Shown: positions 26,654-27,725 of the stretch, piece after piece
How positions within the stretch are numbered: the stretch's first letter is position 1
Layout of the letters: every line of letters starts with the position of its first letter
Assembly (NCBI GenBank): GCA_902773475.1
Contig: CACYEO010000078.1
Span: forward strand, 1-27,725
Direction of reading: 5' to 3'
Length of the DNA stretch: 27,725 nt
DNA from: an uncultured bacterium
GTDB lineage: Bacteria > Verrucomicrobiota > Kiritimatiellia > RFP12 > UBA1067
The notes under the pieces: generated by a model
Database searches by the model: none
Told to the model about the DNA's origin: nothing
Seen by the model: the letters and a program-made list of their open reading frames with translations, nothing else
Made by a program: the position numbers and the translations under genes

Positions 26654-26670
26654 GTTTCCCCGTCGTCTTC

Positions 26671-27585
26671 TCAGTTGAAGGTGACATCGAAGGGGAAGGT
26701 GCTCAGGCCGCCGAGATAGCCGTTGGCGGGGTCGATGAGCGAGTAGTTCTTGCCGAACGTCTTCACGAGAAGCGTGTCGAGGTAGGCGAGTTTGGACTTG
26801 CTTGCATTGTACTTGAGCGACCAGGTGCCGTACACCGCGTCATACGCGGGCGAGCGCGCGAGCTGCCATGTGAGCGCGTCAAACGTGATGCCGTTGGTTC
26901 CAATGTCCAGATTTTCGTAGTACGCCGTCGTCAGGCAGGGCTCGAAGCACTGGGTGGGGATGCCGCAGTACGTCGTGGCCGTGCTTTCGCCTGCGCAGTT
27001 GCCGGAGACGTTCTTCAGGAGCGCGCCGTCGCGGGCGCCGAAGCCTGCCGCGAAGATGCTGTAGGCCTTCTCGTGCAAGGAGCTGTCTTCGACTTCGACG
27101 AACTGGAAGAGAACGGACATTTCCGCAACCTTGCTCGTCTGGAAGGTGGGGCCGCCGATGAAGTTCAGCAGACCGACCTTGTACCCGGGAGCGGTGTTGC
27201 CGTAGGCGCCGGCTTCGTACACATCCGCGAATTTGCGGGCGGAAGTGGAGACGTACATCGTGGCGGTGCTCAGGGCGAGATTGTCGCCCTGGGTCTGGGC
27301 TTCAACGCCGCAGACGTCGCAGTCGAGGATGATGCCCTTCACCGTGCGGGAGGACTTCACGCGATAGTAGCCGTAGACCTTGGAGGATGTCGTGCCGGTA
27401 AGGCAGTCGGTGGACTTCACTGTGGAGGAACCGACCTTCGGGCCGACGGTCTTGAGGCTCATCGTGAGGTCGTATACGCGCTGGCTGGCCGTCACGGCCA
27501 CGCCGGGCTGGGTGTCGCAGACATTGCTGGCAAAAGCGCCGCATGCGAGAGCAGCGACTGCAGTTGCAATCGTCAATTTCTTCAT
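26671..27585 (-). CDS. Small secreted cysteine-rich protein of unknown function
   Basis: The gene encodes 304 residues. The signal peptide is clear (1-20, MKKLTIATAVAALACGAFAS) and a good AAGGA lies six bases before the ATG. I do not recognise a named family. The mature part has eight cysteines (23, 61, 89, 92, 197, 207, 213, 217), including a CDVC pair and a CFEPC pair. The even number suggests up to four disulfides. The rest is rich in Thr, Ser, Gly, Ala and aromatic residues and looks like beta structure, ending FPFDVTFN. Phe and Lys are written almost only as TTC and AAG, a sharper codon bias than in the operon genes, suggesting high expression. It is followed by a strong terminator and then by the operon carrying thioredoxin-fold proteins, so it may be a client of those; that is inference. 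Confidence 0.9.
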   Translation of the reverse strand: MKKLTIATAVAALACGAFASNVCDTQPGVAVTASQRVYDLTMSLKTVGPKVGSSTVKSTDCLTGTTSSKVYGYYRVKSSRTVKGIILDCDVCGVEAQTQGDNLALSTATMYVSTSARKFADVYEAGAYGNTAPGYKVGLLNFIGGPTFQTSKVAEMSVLFQFVEVEDSSLHEKAYSIFAAGFGARDGALLKNVSGNCAGESTATTYCGIPTQCFEPCLTTAYYENLDIGTNGITFDALTWQLARSPAYDAVYGTWSLKYNASKSKLAYLDTLLVKTFGKNYSLIDPANGYLGGLSTFPFDVTFN

Positions 27586-27616
27586 TTTTATTCCTTTTAT
27601 TTTACTTCTTCCGGGT

Positions 27617-27629
27617 CGGACACCCGTCC
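27617..27629. repeat. Copy 1 of a CGGACACCC-GTCC element
   Basis: CGGACACCCGTCC, matched by a copy 87 bases away that differs by one inserted T. It lies about 32 bases upstream of the secreted protein ATG and could be half of a paired operator. Confidence 0.4.
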
Positions 27630-27703
27630 TCGCCTTCCGAAGCGGTTAACCTTGCCTTCTGCGATCGGAGCCAACGTTCGTTGTGCCCGGTTTGACCTAG
27701 GCC

Positions 27704-27718
27704 CGGACACCCTGTCCG
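27704..27718. repeat. Copy 2 of the CGGACACCC-GTCC element, a perfect inverted repeat
   Basis: CGGACA CCC TGTCCG: 6-bp arms around a 3-base centre. It shares its core with the copy at 27617-27629. It may be a regulator site or a short extragenic repeat. Confidence 0.4.
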
Positions 27719-27725
27719 AAAACCC

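Larger units (their letters stand above)
27586..27725 (-). promoter_or_regulatory. Upstream region of the secreted cysteine-rich protein gene
   Basis: This is 140 bases without a coding region. It holds the AAGGA ribosome binding site (27592-27596), a GGTTAACC palindrome (27644-27651), a small CAACG/CGTTG inverted repeat near 27672-27683 and two similar copies of a GGACA/GTCC element. No convincing -35/-10 pair can be read, but the promoter of this gene should lie here or just beyond the window end. Confidence 0.4.

Noticed and set aside
27599..27604. TAAAAT as a -10 box for the secreted protein gene
   Set aside because: Transcription would start within the Shine-Dalgarno, and no -35 is seen at the proper distance.
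27601..27725. A tRNA or riboswitch in the right-end non-coding stretch
   Set aside because: No T-loop GGTTCRA pattern or cloverleaf on either strand, and no riboswitch core recognised.
1..27725. CRISPR array or insertion sequence
   Set aside because: No regularly spaced identical repeats and no transposase were seen; the repeats present are protein-level repeats inside the giant genes.

Overview
The window is GC-rich, densely coded, and dominated by very large exported proteins. The style of these proteins is typical of Verrucomicrobiota and Kiritimatiellota-like (PVC) bacteria: DxDxDGxPDxWE calcium-loop repeats, LamG, Calx-beta, pre-peptidase C-terminal-like (PPC) and He_PIG domains, and lipoproteins with alanine-rich signal peptides. 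Acetate kinase fits a fermentative anaerobe. No rRNA, tRNA or other taxonomic marker is present, so this placement is inference.

Left part, plus strand (1-10093). The window opens inside a giant surface or exported protein whose reading frame is already open at base 1 and ends at 8856 (2951 residues visible). It carries at least fifteen calcium-loop motifs and one LamG domain. Acetate kinase (ackA, 8891-10093) follows 34 bases later on the same strand, with all recognisable active-site residues present.

Middle (10138-11220). A complete tyrosine recombinase lies on the minus strand, convergent with ackA. It has a TATAAT box so close to its ATG that the mRNA could be nearly leaderless.

Right part, minus strand (11274-26570). 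Five tightly packed genes look like one operon, read from right to left: a SurA/PrsA-like foldase lipoprotein (26570-25344); a 1334-residue thioredoxin-fold/PPC/Calx-beta protein (25347-21343, start overlapping the previous stop as ATGA); an 1849-residue PPC/Calx-beta/He_PIG protein (21303-15754); a 1212-residue protein with two thioredoxin folds plus Calx-beta and He_PIG (15735-12097); and a HEAT-like repeat lipoprotein (12080-11274). The three giants share a C-terminal pair of beta modules and look like diverged paralogues. Immediately upstream of the operon, separated by a strong hairpin terminator with a GAGA loop, is a small secreted protein with eight cysteines in its mature part (27585-26671).

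Reading of the whole: the right half looks like an undescribed cell-envelope system. It combines a lipid-anchored chaperone, giant beta-rich exported proteins carrying redox-active CxxC thioredoxin folds, a HEAT scaffold lipoprotein, and possibly a disulfide-rich secreted client next door. The functional links are inferred from domain content and gene spacing only.
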